A DNA stretch of 64,000 bases from Trichomonas vaginalis G3 (GCF_026262505.1 NC_067204.1:12914522-12978521), one strand, 5' to 3'; counted from the first letter of the stretch, positions 9,302 through 19,562 are shown. Translations and numbers: made by a program. The notes: a model not told the origin generated them from the sequence alone.

Positions 9302-9750
9302 TTAACAAAATAGGGCGAAAATTGAACAAGTGGAGTGGTTTTCAATTTTCGAACTATTTTGTAATTCTTGCGAATTAGTTCTTGCTATCTCATCTTTCTC
9401 GATTTGGTATTGCATTTCCATAATCTTACGTCGCTCTGCAAACGTTTCTTGTGCTTGGCGCTCCATGAAGGAGAAGTTGGGTATTAACTGCACAAACTTC
9501 TGAGCGCTGTAAGAATCCTTTTTCCTGGCTTCCTCTAATGTCGCTTGTTTTTTGAGTTTTTGGAATTCATTTTTTCTTCGTCGAATAATATTTTTCTCTG
9601 TTCTTCGGCTTCTTTTTCTTTTTGAAGGCGTGTTTGTCTATCAAGTCTGTTTCTAGCTACTCTGTTTTGCCATTCAGAAACAAGCATAACTGTCTTTTCA
9701 TTACGTGTTCTGCATATTTCAAGTTCCTGATCGATTTCTTTGGGTTGCAT
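9302..9750 (-). pseudogene. Frameshifted coiled-coil protein fragment
   Basis: Two minus-strand frames read as one charged coiled-coil protein. The first runs from an ATG at 9750 ('EIDQELEICRTRNEKTV', then Arg/Glu-rich helix) to a stop near 9535. The second covers about 9575-9302 ('LEEARKKDSYSAQKF', 'ERQAQETFAERRKIMEM'). The change of frame falls at an A-run near 9570, consistent with loss of one base. The sequence resembles basal-body/axonemal coiled-coil proteins in composition only; I cannot name the family. No complete protein can be made, so this is probably a relic. Confidence 0.55.
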
Positions 9751-9812
9751 TAAGCACACAACACTCAAAAATCGGTCTTTGAGTTCATGTCAATGCAGAT
9801 TTTACAATATAA

Positions 9813-10214
9813 CATTTTAAGCTCAGGAATCTGGATAACGTTTCATGCAAGCCAAAAATTCTTTGCAGTAGAACTTTTAATAGTGAAGAAATGATTGAGT
9901 TTCTTCTTGCATGTGGTGCAAATATCAATGCAAAAGATAAAGGTGAAGGAACGGCTCTTCATGATTCAGTAGTAGAAAGTATAGAAATTGATGAACTTCT
10001 TATTTCATTTAGAGCAGATGTTAATGCAGCTGTTGATATTCGAGGAGCAGCTCTTCCTATTACGGCAGATAATAACAATAAAGAAACAACCAAATTTCTT
10101 ATTTCACATGGCGTGGATAGCACAGTTCAAAGTATAATCGGAGAAACAGCTGATGAAATTATAGCAAAAAGTAATAATAAAAAGATCTATTTGTATAAAG
10201 CATATTGCATATAA
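9813..10214 (+). pseudogene. Ankyrin-repeat fragment, 5'-truncated
   Basis: The frame is open from 9813; the first ATG is at 9891, giving 107 residues. It contains about three ankyrin repeats of the family seen at 44.8-46.7 kb (LLACGANINAKDK, 'NNNKETTKFLISHGV'), but the N-terminal DUF3447 region is missing and the second repeat is degraded. It stops next to the 3' end of the RPGRIP1-like gene (80 bp). It looks like a decaying 3' piece of a longer gene, although expression of a short protein cannot be excluded. Confidence 0.6.
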
Positions 10215-10293
10215 ACAGAACAAGAAAAATTGATATTTTGTTATAATTAAAAACATAATTTTTAACAATATATAAAAACAACAAGGAAATAAT

Positions 10294-12189
10294 CTATTGA
10301 AGCAAAGGAATATAAATCTGAGCTTCATAATTGATGTTACCAACAGGTTTCTCATTTTTATCCATGAGAACAGATGATGCAGAAAAGCTTGGAACACCAT
10401 CCAAAAATGGGAACATAGCAATTGTTGTGTTTGCAACCTCAGTAAACTTCATTCCTGTTGCTTTCCAAAGTTTAACAGGAATCTTTGTGTCTTTAAGATA
10501 GTCACGAAGAATGAAATCATTCTTAACCTTGAAAAGTAAATCTGTGTTAAATGTTGTATCGAATTTGTCGATGAAATTTGTTTGCTCTTGTTTACAGTCG
10601 TAAAAGTCGACTGTTAAGAAGAGCTTGCAATTCTGAGATCCTAAGAATGATTTGTCAAGTGTAAATTCGAGGAATGACAAAATAATTGCGGTTTGATTTT
10701 CTTCAAGCTCGAATTGTTTGGCTGCAGTGATATTAATATGACTTGCACCATTCTGATACTTAAATTCTGTTCTTTGGGCTTCAGCAACAGCTCCTGCGTG
10801 TGAGATGTGTCTTGCATCAAGTTCAGCTTCAAGTTCCTTGACAAGGCGTGTCTTATCAGCAATCTGCTTAGTAAGTTGTTCTTTAATTGGCTGGTATTTA
10901 GCAATTTTGGCGTCAAGTTGTTCGAGTTTTCCATCAATAGATTCGATATGAGCCAAATATTTACGAACTGTGTTAAATGACCAATTGCGTTCGATCATAC
11001 CATTAATGAAATCAATAAATCTCTGGTTTTCAAATGGATCTTCGTTAGTTCCCGACATTAATTTAACAAATCTTGCACGAAGAGCTCTGTATTCTTCTTG
11101 TAACTTATTCAATCCATCGATAGTATCTGCACGCTTTTCTAAAGCATTCTCATAAGTCTGCTGCAATGAATTCTTTTGGTTTTCAATTTCAGCATTTGAC
11201 TTTCGCAAAGCATCTATATGAGCTTTGAGGTCTTCAAGTTCCTTCTGCATCTGATCAATGAGTTTCTGGAGTTCATCTCGAAGTTTATTCTTACGATCTG
11301 CATTATCTTCAATAAGTTTGTCTCTTTGTTGTTTAAGAAGCTCGATTTCTTTCCTAAGACCATCAGCAATAATTTCCAGTTCAGCTAAACGAGCAGCATC
11401 AGCTTCCATTTTCTCTTTCTTATGATGCAAATCCATTAATTCTCTGTATTTCTCTTGGTTACGTTCGGCATCGAGTTGGTATTGTTTAAGACGATCATTA
11501 TGCTCTTGGCTAAGCTTGTCTTGCTGAGCTTGTAGAACTGCTAAGTCATGTCTAAGTTTTTCAATTTGATCTTCACGTTCTTTAATTTCTTTGCGCATAT
11601 CAATACTTTCAAATACAGGAAGAGAAGATTCTCCAATAAGTTCGAGAATCTTTCTCATTGGTTCTTCAGCAGCTTTCAAATTATTTTGTAAAATATAAGA
11701 TGCTGCGAGTAATCTATTAACAACAAGTGGATCAGTATTTCTACTACTTAAATCCGCCAACATTGCGAGAAGGTCTTCGATTGTTTTAGTTGGATTAAAT
11801 TTAGAACTTTTATCTGTGCGAAGTTTTGCAGGGAAGTTAAGTAAAGATTTGAAATATGCGACTTCTCTGGCAACAGCATCTTTTTCAAGATTCTTTTTGC
11901 CAAGTTCTATTTCTAATTCTGCGATTTGATCTTTTAATTCTTTAACAGCAACTTGTGAAACTCTATAAGCTGTAGGCGCTAATTTGCCATCAAATTTTAC
12001 TCTTTGTTTTGTTGTGTCATTGATATCTTGTTTGATTCTTGTGAGTTTTCCAGAAATATCTGAAGCTTTTTGCTCTAATTTTGCTATTTCACTCGCTTTT
12101 TGATCGAGTTGATCGCAGCGAACAAGAAATAGTTCCTCTAGCTCATCACGAGTGTATTCACTAATGAGCCTATTTCGAAAGACTTCCAT
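10294..12189 (-). CDS. RPGRIP1/RPGRIP1L-like coiled-coil and C2-domain protein
   Basis: The 631-residue protein is mostly coiled coil (about 15-105 and 190-475, rich in Glu/Lys/Gln heptads) and ends with a C2-type domain (about 480-631). The C2 part has the RPGRIP1 pattern: 'LTVDFYDCKQEQT', then 'FKVKNDFILRDYLKDTKI', then a beta-strand-rich end. RPGRIP1L (NPHP8) proteins anchor modules at the ciliary transition zone; a role at the base of the flagella is inferred. It is shorter than animal RPGRIP1L (over 1,200 residues) and carries one visible C2 domain instead of two. The nearest gene, on the other strand, is the KDEL-receptor-like gene, 240 bp away. No Inr is obvious upstream. Confidence 0.7.
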   Translation of the reverse strand: MEVFRNRLISEYTRDELEELFLVRCDQLDQKASEIAKLEQKASDISGKLTRIKQDINDTTKQRVKFDGKLAPTAYRVSQVAVKELKDQIAELEIELGKKNLEKDAVAREVAYFKSLLNFPAKLRTDKSSKFNPTKTIEDLLAMLADLSSRNTDPLVVNRLLAASYILQNNLKAAEEPMRKILELIGESSLPVFESIDMRKEIKEREDQIEKLRHDLAVLQAQQDKLSQEHNDRLKQYQLDAERNQEKYRELMDLHHKKEKMEADAARLAELEIIADGLRKEIELLKQQRDKLIEDNADRKNKLRDELQKLIDQMQKELEDLKAHIDALRKSNAEIENQKNSLQQTYENALEKRADTIDGLNKLQEEYRALRARFVKLMSGTNEDPFENQRFIDFINGMIERNWSFNTVRKYLAHIESIDGKLEQLDAKIAKYQPIKEQLTKQIADKTRLVKELEAELDARHISHAGAVAEAQRTEFKYQNGASHINITAAKQFELEENQTAIILSFLEFTLDKSFLGSQNCKLFLTVDFYDCKQEQTNFIDKFDTTFNTDLLFKVKNDFILRDYLKDTKIPVKLWKATGMKFTEVANTTIAMFPFLDGVPSFSASSVLMDKNEKPVGNINYEAQIYIPLLQ

Positions 12190-12412
12190 TCTCTTCTTGC
12201 ACGCTTTCTAAACGTATTTTTATTGGAAATTTTCTAGTATTTATAAATTCTTTAATATTTAGCTTTGTTTTTTGAAAACAAAATTATCTCTCGTTAAAAA
12301 TATCCATAAATTTGAATAAACAAAATAATTTTATCCAAAATTAACATGATATTCGATAAATCATGAGAATCTCTGATGTATAATCTATTTTTATAACATG
12401 TGCGCTATAAAT

Positions 12413-12420
12413 TCATTTAT
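12413..12420 (+). promoter_or_regulatory. Inr TCATTTAT
   Basis: The +1 A is at 12415, 14 nt before the ATG at 12429. Confidence 0.6.
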
Positions 12421-12428
12421 AAAACAAA

Positions 12429-13049
12429 ATGCTCCCACTTGAATTGATCTCGAATGTTCTTGATGGAGTTGCAATTCTTTTAGTTATACAGAAAGTTTAC
12501 AAATCAAAAGTAACATTCGGTCTTTCATTTTATTGGTCATTATTTGGCGCTTGTTCGGCGACATTTTCGATACTTGGAAATATCACAAATTATTTAGCAA
12601 TTATAACAGGACTTATCAAAGTTATACCAATAGGTTACCTAATGTATCGTCAATTTACACTTCAGCCAAGATCTAATAAATTTAAGGAACAAATTTACAT
12701 GACTTACTATTTTGGATTTTCAATTGTCATGTTTTTACTTTCTATTTTTGGATTTATGACACTCCATGAGCTTTCATTTTGGTTTGAAGCTTTTGCAGTC
12801 GCATCGCAATCACATATTACAAAATCATCATCTAAAATTTCCAATTTAGGATGGCCATTTATAGTAATTTACGCTCTCTCACAAATTATGAGATCTATTG
12901 CAGGAATTTTTTATTCTTTCCAAACTGAACAAGTTTCAATGTGGTTCGACTTTGTTTCCTCTGTGTCCATCTTCTTATTTATGTGTGACCTATTTTTCTT
13001 CTTTACATCTTCCTTCTTCAAATTTAATGAAGGATCTCTTCCGCTTTAA
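12429..13049 (+). CDS. ER-retention (KDEL) receptor-like 7TM protein
   Basis: The 206-residue membrane protein has about seven hydrophobic segments and matches the length (about 210) and layout of the ERD2/KDEL-receptor family. Its second half aligns well by eye: 'LSFWFEAFAVASQ', then 'YALSQIMRSIAGIFYSF', and a last helix with 'FMCDLFFFF' followed by the family-type tail ending SLPL (animal KDELR ends LSLPA). Family members cycle between Golgi and ER and return soluble ER proteins. The N-terminal half is much diverged, so it may be a specialised paralogue with changed ligand specificity. An Inr lies 14 nt upstream. Confidence 0.7.
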   Translation: MLPLELISNVLDGVAILLVIQKVYKSKVTFGLSFYWSLFGACSATFSILGNITNYLAIITGLIKVIPIGYLMYRQFTLQPRSNKFKEQIYMTYYFGFSIVMFLLSIFGFMTLHELSFWFEAFAVASQSHITKSSSKISNLGWPFIVIYALSQIMRSIAGIFYSFQTEQVSMWFDFVSSVSIFLFMCDLFFFFTSSFFKFNEGSLPL

Positions 13050-13606
13050 TTATAATTGACTTATATTCCATTAGTTCCCATGTAACTAAGTCAGAATATC
13101 CTAGTGAGTCAAGATAATTCATGATTGTATCTTTTTTGATTTTGTTAATATATAAATAACTGTTTATAATTCATTTCCTATTGTAAAAGTAACTTAACTA
13201 CGTTTTTATGCGAGATAACAACTATCTTTTGAAAATTAATAAAAAATATCCCAGTTTTATCAATTAGTAAGTAATAGCTATTATGTCTTATATAATCTTA
13301 CTGATGCATTTCTCAAAAATTATATCTATTTGATTAGGTGACCATTAAAAATTTGTAAATTTCAAGATTCTATTGAAAAATACCATATACTTAACAATTT
13401 CATACGACAGTAAAGCATGATTCAAACTTTAAATTCTTTATTTACCTAAAACACATATTAATTGCGCATAATTTAGGCAAAATTGATTTCATCTTTGTGA
13501 TTCATACCGAAACTCCATCATATTCTCAGGATTGGAAATGTATGAATTCATGAAAGCGGAAATTTTGCTGCTAAATAACTTCGATCCACTCACAGTACCT
13601 TGATTT
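13050..13606. other. Intergenic, no gene seen
   Basis: A+T-rich sequence with no open frame of note and no clear repeat. Confidence 0.6.
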
Positions 13607-14920
13607 ATGAATTTATTTGAAATTTTTTTTTCTCAGAAAATGCCTGAAATTGCAGATACCCAATGGAACTTTATACCGAAGAGCGCAAAGCTTTTTGATA
13701 AAGAGTCCATTGAGCCATTGCAAATGTTTTTCCTCTATGCCTTTGGAAGTTGGTCAATTATCTGGCTTGGCGGATTAATTTGGTTTTTATGCCGAAAAAA
13801 TGAAACCGAAATTCAAATGCGATCACCTACACTTGTTATTCTCAGCGCAATAGGATCAGAATTTGCTTTGCTATGCACAACACTCGATATTATTTTATCT
13901 CATCAACATTATCCATGCATTTTAGATTTATGGTACATTCTTTTATTCTTTCCATTGTTCTTCTTCCCATTTGTATTAAGATTTATGCGATATTTCTTTA
14001 CTATGAGGGAATTAAAGAGATGGCAAGAGAACAAGATATCAGACCCCCGTGCTAGCATATGGGTTATGGAATCTACATGGGTATCTATTTTAGGAATCGT
14101 TATTTCTTTGACAATGCTCTCAGCAGCGATTCTTCAACATACGATTTTATCAGATTATATGACTACTTTTGGTTGCAAAATTCAAGAAATTACATCAGTT
14201 ATTCTGCTCGTTCTCTTTGGCTTATGTTTGATAATTGTAGGTGTCGGGTTATTCTTTATGAAGCATTTTCCGGATCCATATCACATTAAATACGAGTTAA
14301 TCACATGTTTTGTTACATGGATATTAACTTTAGGTCCATATCTTGCATTATCAATGACAAATTCTGAGCAATTTTACAGTAATTGTTGTATGTTCGCGTT
14401 TATTATCTCTGGCTACTTCACATCGGTTGTTACATCTATTGCTTTGACATATCGCGCTCCTCCTGAGCCCCAAACTCCAGAAAAAATCCTAGATACTCCA
14501 GAACAGATCATTATGGACCCAGAAGGCTACGAACTTGTCATGCAAGTACTTATACAGAAGTCAGCTCAAGAGATGCCGCCATTCCTTAAGGCTGTTCTCG
14601 AGTTTAAGGAAATTAATGATCAAAATACTCAGTTAAAGAAAGTCAAATCCCAAGAAATATACGTAAAACATATCTCCAAAGATGCTCCGCTTCAAGTAAA
14701 CATTTCTGCCGCAATGAGAAACGATATCGAGTCGAGAATGGACAATCCAACGACAGATATGTTCAATAACGCATACAGAGAGGTCTTGAAACTCGTCAGA
14801 ACTAACTTCTTGAAGGAGATAAAGAACCTCCCAGCTTATCAAGCTCTTGTACAGAAGAGAGAGGAGGAAATACAAAAGAAGAAGATTAGTGAATCGTTGA
14901 TGCGCGGTAACAATAAATAA
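13607..14920 (+). CDS. Seven-transmembrane protein with C-terminal RGS domain
   Basis: This 437-residue protein has seven hydrophobic helices (about 40-62, 75-97, 107-129, 155-178, 193-217, 228-250, 258-280) followed by a cytosolic RGS domain (about 300-425). RGS hallmarks are 'FLKAVLEFKEI', 'KDAPLQVNISAAMRNDI' and 'FNNAYREVLKLVRTNFL'. RGS domains speed GTP hydrolysis by G-alpha subunits. A 7TM-RGS fusion works as a receptor-like brake on G-protein signalling, as in Arabidopsis AtRGS1. A second in-frame ATG (13640) could be the true start. No Inr is obvious. The family match is by fold pattern, not by close identity. Confidence 0.75.
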   Translation: MNLFEIFFSQKMPEIADTQWNFIPKSAKLFDKESIEPLQMFFLYAFGSWSIIWLGGLIWFLCRKNETEIQMRSPTLVILSAIGSEFALLCTTLDIILSHQHYPCILDLWYILLFFPLFFFPFVLRFMRYFFTMRELKRWQENKISDPRASIWVMESTWVSILGIVISLTMLSAAILQHTILSDYMTTFGCKIQEITSVILLVLFGLCLIIVGVGLFFMKHFPDPYHIKYELITCFVTWILTLGPYLALSMTNSEQFYSNCCMFAFIISGYFTSVVTSIALTYRAPPEPQTPEKILDTPEQIIMDPEGYELVMQVLIQKSAQEMPPFLKAVLEFKEINDQNTQLKKVKSQEIYVKHISKDAPLQVNISAAMRNDIESRMDNPTTDMFNNAYREVLKLVRTNFLKEIKNLPAYQALVQKREEEIQKKKISESLMRGNNK

Positions 14921-16652
14921 CTCTGTTTAGTTCTATCTTTTTCATTTGTTTTATTTGGTAAATTTCTTAATGTTTTACAATTGTAAATTTTCTGACAATT
15001 ATAATGTAAACTTTTCAAAATTTGATTGATCGGACTTTTCTGATGAAATGCTTGAACAATGTTTATTGCTTGAAAATGACTAAATTTCATTTCTAATGGA
15101 TCCGTAAACTTCAGAAAATATTGACGCAAAATTTAATGAATGATATTTTTATGGTATTTCTTTATTTTTTGGCAGTATGGGTATTAAGTTTTAGCTATTC
15201 AACTATCATATATCGAGTTGAACCACTCAAATCTATAAAATATGCTTTTCAAATTAGTATATTTTGCTTTTGGGTGATCATCTTTTTAGAAATCGGAACA
15301 TTATCTACAGCAATAAAGTCACTATCAATAAAATTTATAATTCCAATAGCTTTAATTGCCTTTACTGAAGTTTTTGCAGAAATCAAAACACCATTGTTCT
15401 CTATAGTCACTAAAAAGTACTGGCGAATATACTATCTCAATATGGTTGAATCATTTGTTGTCTGCATACTATCTTCATTAGCAGTCGCTTATATTAAAAA
15501 TATTTACGATAATTCAGGTCCAATTTACTATGAAGAATTGAAAGGACTGATCCTTCAACAAGAGAAAGGTATTGACAAAGAATTTTTACATTCATTTCCA
15601 ACAAAATTTTTCATAACTTTAATAATTCCGTCTCTTTACATTTTTACGCATTTTACAAGTTCTCCAGAAGTGTACTAAGTATTAAGCATACAAACATTAA
15701 AGTATATTTGGATTATCGCGTACTCACGTACATCAATATTTTATTTGTCGTAATTGCATTTTATTCTACAATAAAAACCACAGGATCACCAAGTTTGAAC
15801 TTCTATGAATATAATTACGTGTTTCCAAGTTCAGAAAACTTAGTTTTCCCAGAAAAAAAGAAAAATATAATTTTCTTCAGTTTAGAATCCTTCGAAACAA
15901 GCTTTTTATCACAAGAACACGGCGGTCTAATGAAGACTAGCTATTCTCCATACATAGAAAACCTTGCTTTAGATCCAAATAACGTGCGTTTTTCAAATTC
16001 CACCGAAAATGACAAACTTGGTGGTACAACACAAGTGTTTCGTAACAGATTCACTGTCAGTGGTAATTTTGCTATGCAATGTGGTTTTCCATTCAAATGG
16101 CAAAGTAAAAAAGCCCAAAACAGGGGAGAAAACACAAGTATATACTATTACAGTCAAATGCAATGCATAGGAGATATTTTAAAGAGCAATGGATATGATA
16201 CTCATGCCATTTACGGCACTTTTGATGAAGATTGGAGTATTGGATATGTTTATAAGCATCATGGCTTTGATCATTGCCACAGTAGTGTTAATTTGGCTAA
16301 TAAAAGATGGTTTGTTGCTGATCATATACTTTTCCAGTACCAAAAAGATTTAATTGACAAGATTTACAAAGAAAATCCAAATAAACCATTTTTATTATAT
16401 GTATCAACAAGAGATACGCATGAACCAGGCAGTTTATGTAAATTATGTCCTAAAACAGGTCCGAAATCCCAAAGACTCTTTACTTGTTTGAGTAACCAAA
16501 TAAAAGATTTTCTTGACTGGATGAAGACGAAACCATGGTACAATGATACTTTGATTGTAATGCACGGTGACCATGTGAGAAGAGACAAAGAAGTAGAAGA
16601 TTTGGCTAAGAAAAATAATTATTCGAGAAGGATTTTTAATTTGTTTATTAAG

Positions 16653-17697
16653 GGTGCACCCGCATGTACGTTTATTTGAGAGTAGGAGGATTACCCTCTC
16701 AATTTTGAACGCTTCGTTAGCGCAATATCTCGATGAATATTGTATTAAAATTGAATTTGCCCATACCAATATATCTGATACAATATCCTTAAGTTTTACT
16801 AAAAAGAATTTTTTAAAATCCCTGCAGATTCGGGGATTTTTAAATTTTTTGATTTTTTTCGCAAATTTTTCGAAAAAAAAATATTTTCAGAAGAGCCTTA
16901 ACGGCTAAGTTTTATGTTTAATGTTGAGTATCAAAAAGAATGGGCGTCTGATATAGCCATCATATATCCCAGAAGCAAATAAAAATTCTGACTTTTTAAG
17001 CATAAAAAAATGAAATTTTATTTTTTTGCAAAAAACAGGCCCCCGGATGTACGTTTATTTGAGAGGAGGAGGATTAAATTTTTGAAAGCAGTAAAATTTG
17101 TAAATATTCTAGTTATATAATAATATGTATTATTTTAAAAAATAAAAAATTAAAGCACGTTAAAATTTTTTTTGATGAATTTTTACAAAAGCTACTTAGG
17201 ATTATGCAAAATATAGTAATTAAACATAAATTTCAAATCAGATTTTACTTATGATAAATATTTTAAATTTCCGAAAATTAAGTTCAGATCGACTCGATAC
17301 GTTGTAATTACTAAATAAGGTGCCAAAAACCTATTAAACAGTATCAAAACTATCAAGATTGTAATGTTTTTGAAGAAAAATTTATAGAATTATGAACTTC
17401 AAACAGATATTATGTAAATAAAAATAATAATATAATGGATTTGTTTATTCGTATAATAGCAGCAATAAGTCGATTATTCACTTTCTACTTCTGAGATTTG
17501 AATTTAATTTCGACAGAAAAAGAGATTCAAGAGGAAAATACTAGGGGATACAAACTGCCACCATGACAGGATTATTATGGAGCCAAGTTGTATTTTTTGA
17601 TATTTTTAGAGTTTTCCTACCTATTTAGGTACCAAGTTATTGCTTAAAAATTAAGGTTCTAAATTCTGAAGTTTACATGATCCTCCCGGGCGCACCC
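16653..17697. mobile_element. 1-kb insertion element with 9-bp near-duplication
   Basis: The insertion (16662-17688) splits a coding frame in the middle of the sulfatase-fold domain. It is flanked by GGTGCACCC (16653-16661) and GGCGCACCC (17689-17697), a 9-bp target-site duplication with one difference. A 9-bp duplication is typical of Mutator-like (MULE) transposition. No transposase frame is present, so it would be non-autonomous. Its left end (gtacgtttatttgagag, then aggaggatta) recurs inside at about 17049-17078, preceded by ggcccccggat. The right end carries cctcccgggc. Long terminal inverted repeats are not evident, so the class is uncertain. Confidence 0.65.
17049..17078 (+). repeat. 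Internal copy of the insertion's left end
   Basis: The motif gtacgtttatttgagag followed by aggaggatta at about 16666-16695 recurs at about 17049-17078 in the same orientation. The element may therefore be composite or carry a nested end. Confidence 0.6.
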
Positions 17698-17997
17698 TTA
17701 ATTCTCAAATAAAAAGAGAAAATAATACTGGATGAGTTTTCAGTCATTATGATATTTTCCCAACAATTTTGGCTGCTGCAGGTATTAAGATTAAAGGAGA
17801 TAGACTTGGATTAGGTGTGAATTTGTTTTCTGGAAAGAAAACATTGTTGGAAAAATTCAATCAAGAGTTTGTTGATGATAATCTTGAGAATATTTATCAT
17901 TGGTACCAAAAAACATTTCATAATGATGGAGATTTTAACTGCTTCGATCATGATGATATGTGTGTTTTCGCAAAAGTATATGCTGACCCTCCTAAAA

Positions 17998-18347
17998 AAC
18001 CAAATCCACCTCCTAAAAAACAAAATTCACCACCAAAGACTCAAAATCAACCTCAAAAGAATCAAAATCAACCTCAAAAGAATCAAAATCCACCTACAAA
18101 GAATCAAAATCCACTACCAAAGACTCAAAATCCACCTCAAAAGAATGAAAATCCACCTCAAAAGAATCAAAATCCTCCTCAAAAGACTCAAAATTCATCT
18201 CCAAATAATCAAAATCAACCTTAAAAGACTCAAAATCCTACTCAAAAGAATGAAAATACATCTTCAAAAACTCAAAATCCTCCTCAAAAGAATGAAAATC
18301 CAACTCAAAATAATCAAAATCAACCTCCAAAAAATCAAAAGAATAAG
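17998..18347 (+). repeat. 18-bp coding tandem repeat (PQKNQN type)
   Basis: About 17 units of 18 nt encode six-residue Pro/Gln/Lys/Asn repeats (PQKNQN, PQKTQN, PPKTQN) forming the hydrophilic tail of the broken sulfatase-fold gene. The frame is kept through all units apart from one CAA-to-TAA change at 18222. Unit differences show that the array is not brand new. Confidence 0.85.
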
Positions 18348-18350
18348 TGA

Positions 18351-19228
18351 TTCTAAATGTTTATTTTATTTGTTATAGATATTATAAAGATAATAAAGAA
18401 TGAAATATTTTTTTATAAGATACCCTACGTTCCCAACTTCTGGAAAACGGTTTTTCACCCTTATGATCAGTTTCAGACACTTTGGGAATCTCCCAAACTT
18501 TGATATTTTGCATTATGATAGAGAAACGTGTCTAGTTTAACGCACAGTTGTTTTAAAGGCAAATGATGATATCACATGAAATTATCAAATTATCAAATTT
18601 TGAAGTACCAGTCCAAAGGGTTAATTAGATCCTACACAGATGTGCGATAGTGAAACATATGTGTTCTTGATTTGAGAAGTCCTACTGATAGAGGTATGAA
18701 TCTCACAGCTTTGTGTGAGTGTGTCTGACACTTGTATAGAGTGGAATATGCGCCGACATATATTATATAATAACATGTAGTTGATAATTATGAAAAAATA
18801 GAATTTGATGCGAATGATATTGAAAGTTGTTTTGTAATTTGATATTTTTCTTATATGTGTTAATTAGTAAATGGCTTGTTTGTTGTGATCGTACTGTGAA
18901 AAATGAAAGGTATTTTAAATTAAAAAAATGAGATTTTGAGATATCTCTAGAATTAAGAATTTATTATGTATTTGACTTTTATATAACTATGTGTAAAGGA
19001 TCTCGATGTCTATATGCTTTAAATAAAATTAAATAAAATGAGATAAAAAATTAAAATGGACAAGAAGATATATGGAAATGTAATTTGTATTGTATTGGTT
19101 GTTGGCAAAATGATTTTAATACAGATTTAAGGATTTGGAATGGATTTGAAATTAAATGATTTTTATTCAAGGAATAATAAGATTTTGAACTGGTTTTTAT
19201 TTTGAGAATGTAAACTCCTTCCATAGGA
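18351..19228. other. Intergenic, no gene seen
   Basis: Low-complexity A+T-rich DNA. I see no frame of note and no RNA gene. Confidence 0.6.
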
Positions 19229-19562
19229 TATGTATTAGAAAGATCAATTTTAAACTTTTTGAAAGAATTGTTTTTTTGTTGAGTGATTTTCTCTCATTTG
19301 ATAATATATTTAAGGTGGCGTATCTTACGCCTTTCCAAAAATATGTATTAGAAAGATCAATTAAACTTTTTGAAAGAATTGTTTTTTTGTTGAGTGATTT
19401 TCTCATTTAATAATATATTTAAGTTGGCGTATCTTACGCCCTTCCAAAAATATGTATTAGAAAGATCAATGTCAAACTTTTTGAAAGAATTGTTTTTTTG
19501 TTGAGTGATTTTCTCTCATTTGATAATATATTTAAGTTGGCGTATCTTACGCCCTTCCAAAT
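19229..19562. repeat. Three tandem 109-113-bp units, each with a palindrome
   Basis: Units begin tatgtattagaaagatcaa at 19229, 19342 and 19451. They share a long T-rich block (gaattgtttttttgttgagtg), an A+T tail and, near the end, GGCGTATCTTACGCC (19317-19331, 19426-19440, 19539-19553), a 6-bp stem with a 3-nt loop. Units differ by small indels (CTCTC/CTC, TTTTAAAC/TTAAAC). A partial unit end (ctccttccata) precedes the array. No coding potential. Confidence 0.9.

Larger units (their letters stand above)
15136..18350 (+). pseudogene. MdoB/LTA-synthase-like membrane sulfatase-fold gene, multiply broken
   Basis: Reading pieces in order gives a membrane protein: about five hydrophobic helices (15136-15660), then an alkaline-phosphatase-superfamily domain (15780-16661) with 'IIFFSLESFETSF', the nucleophile block 'RFTVSGNFAMQCGFPF' (Thr expected to be catalytic) and the metal motif 'MHGDH'. 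The domain's end follows after the insertion ('HYDIFPTILAAAG', about 17745-17783). Such enzymes (MdoB, LtaS) move phosphoglycerol or similar head groups at the outer membrane face. Lesions: frame change near 15665 (first part stops at 15676-15678); 1,027-bp insertion at 16662-17688; reading frames that disagree across it; TGA at 17733-17735; TAA at 18222-18224 inside the C-terminal repeat, which otherwise stays open to a TGA at 18348. The bacterial-type domain suggests an old lateral transfer (inference). Confidence 0.75.

Noticed and set aside
9141-9329. 62-codon minus-strand frame
   Set aside because: Unsupported start, low complexity, and it overlaps the coiled-coil relic's end.
17811-18023. 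70-codon minus-strand frame, and the other forward frame to 18378 over the PQKNQN repeat
   Set aside because: Both are shadows of the sulfatase-fold gene and its repeat.
19229-19562. CRISPR-like look of the tandem units
   Set aside because: Units are contiguous (no unique spacers) and the setting is eukaryotic.
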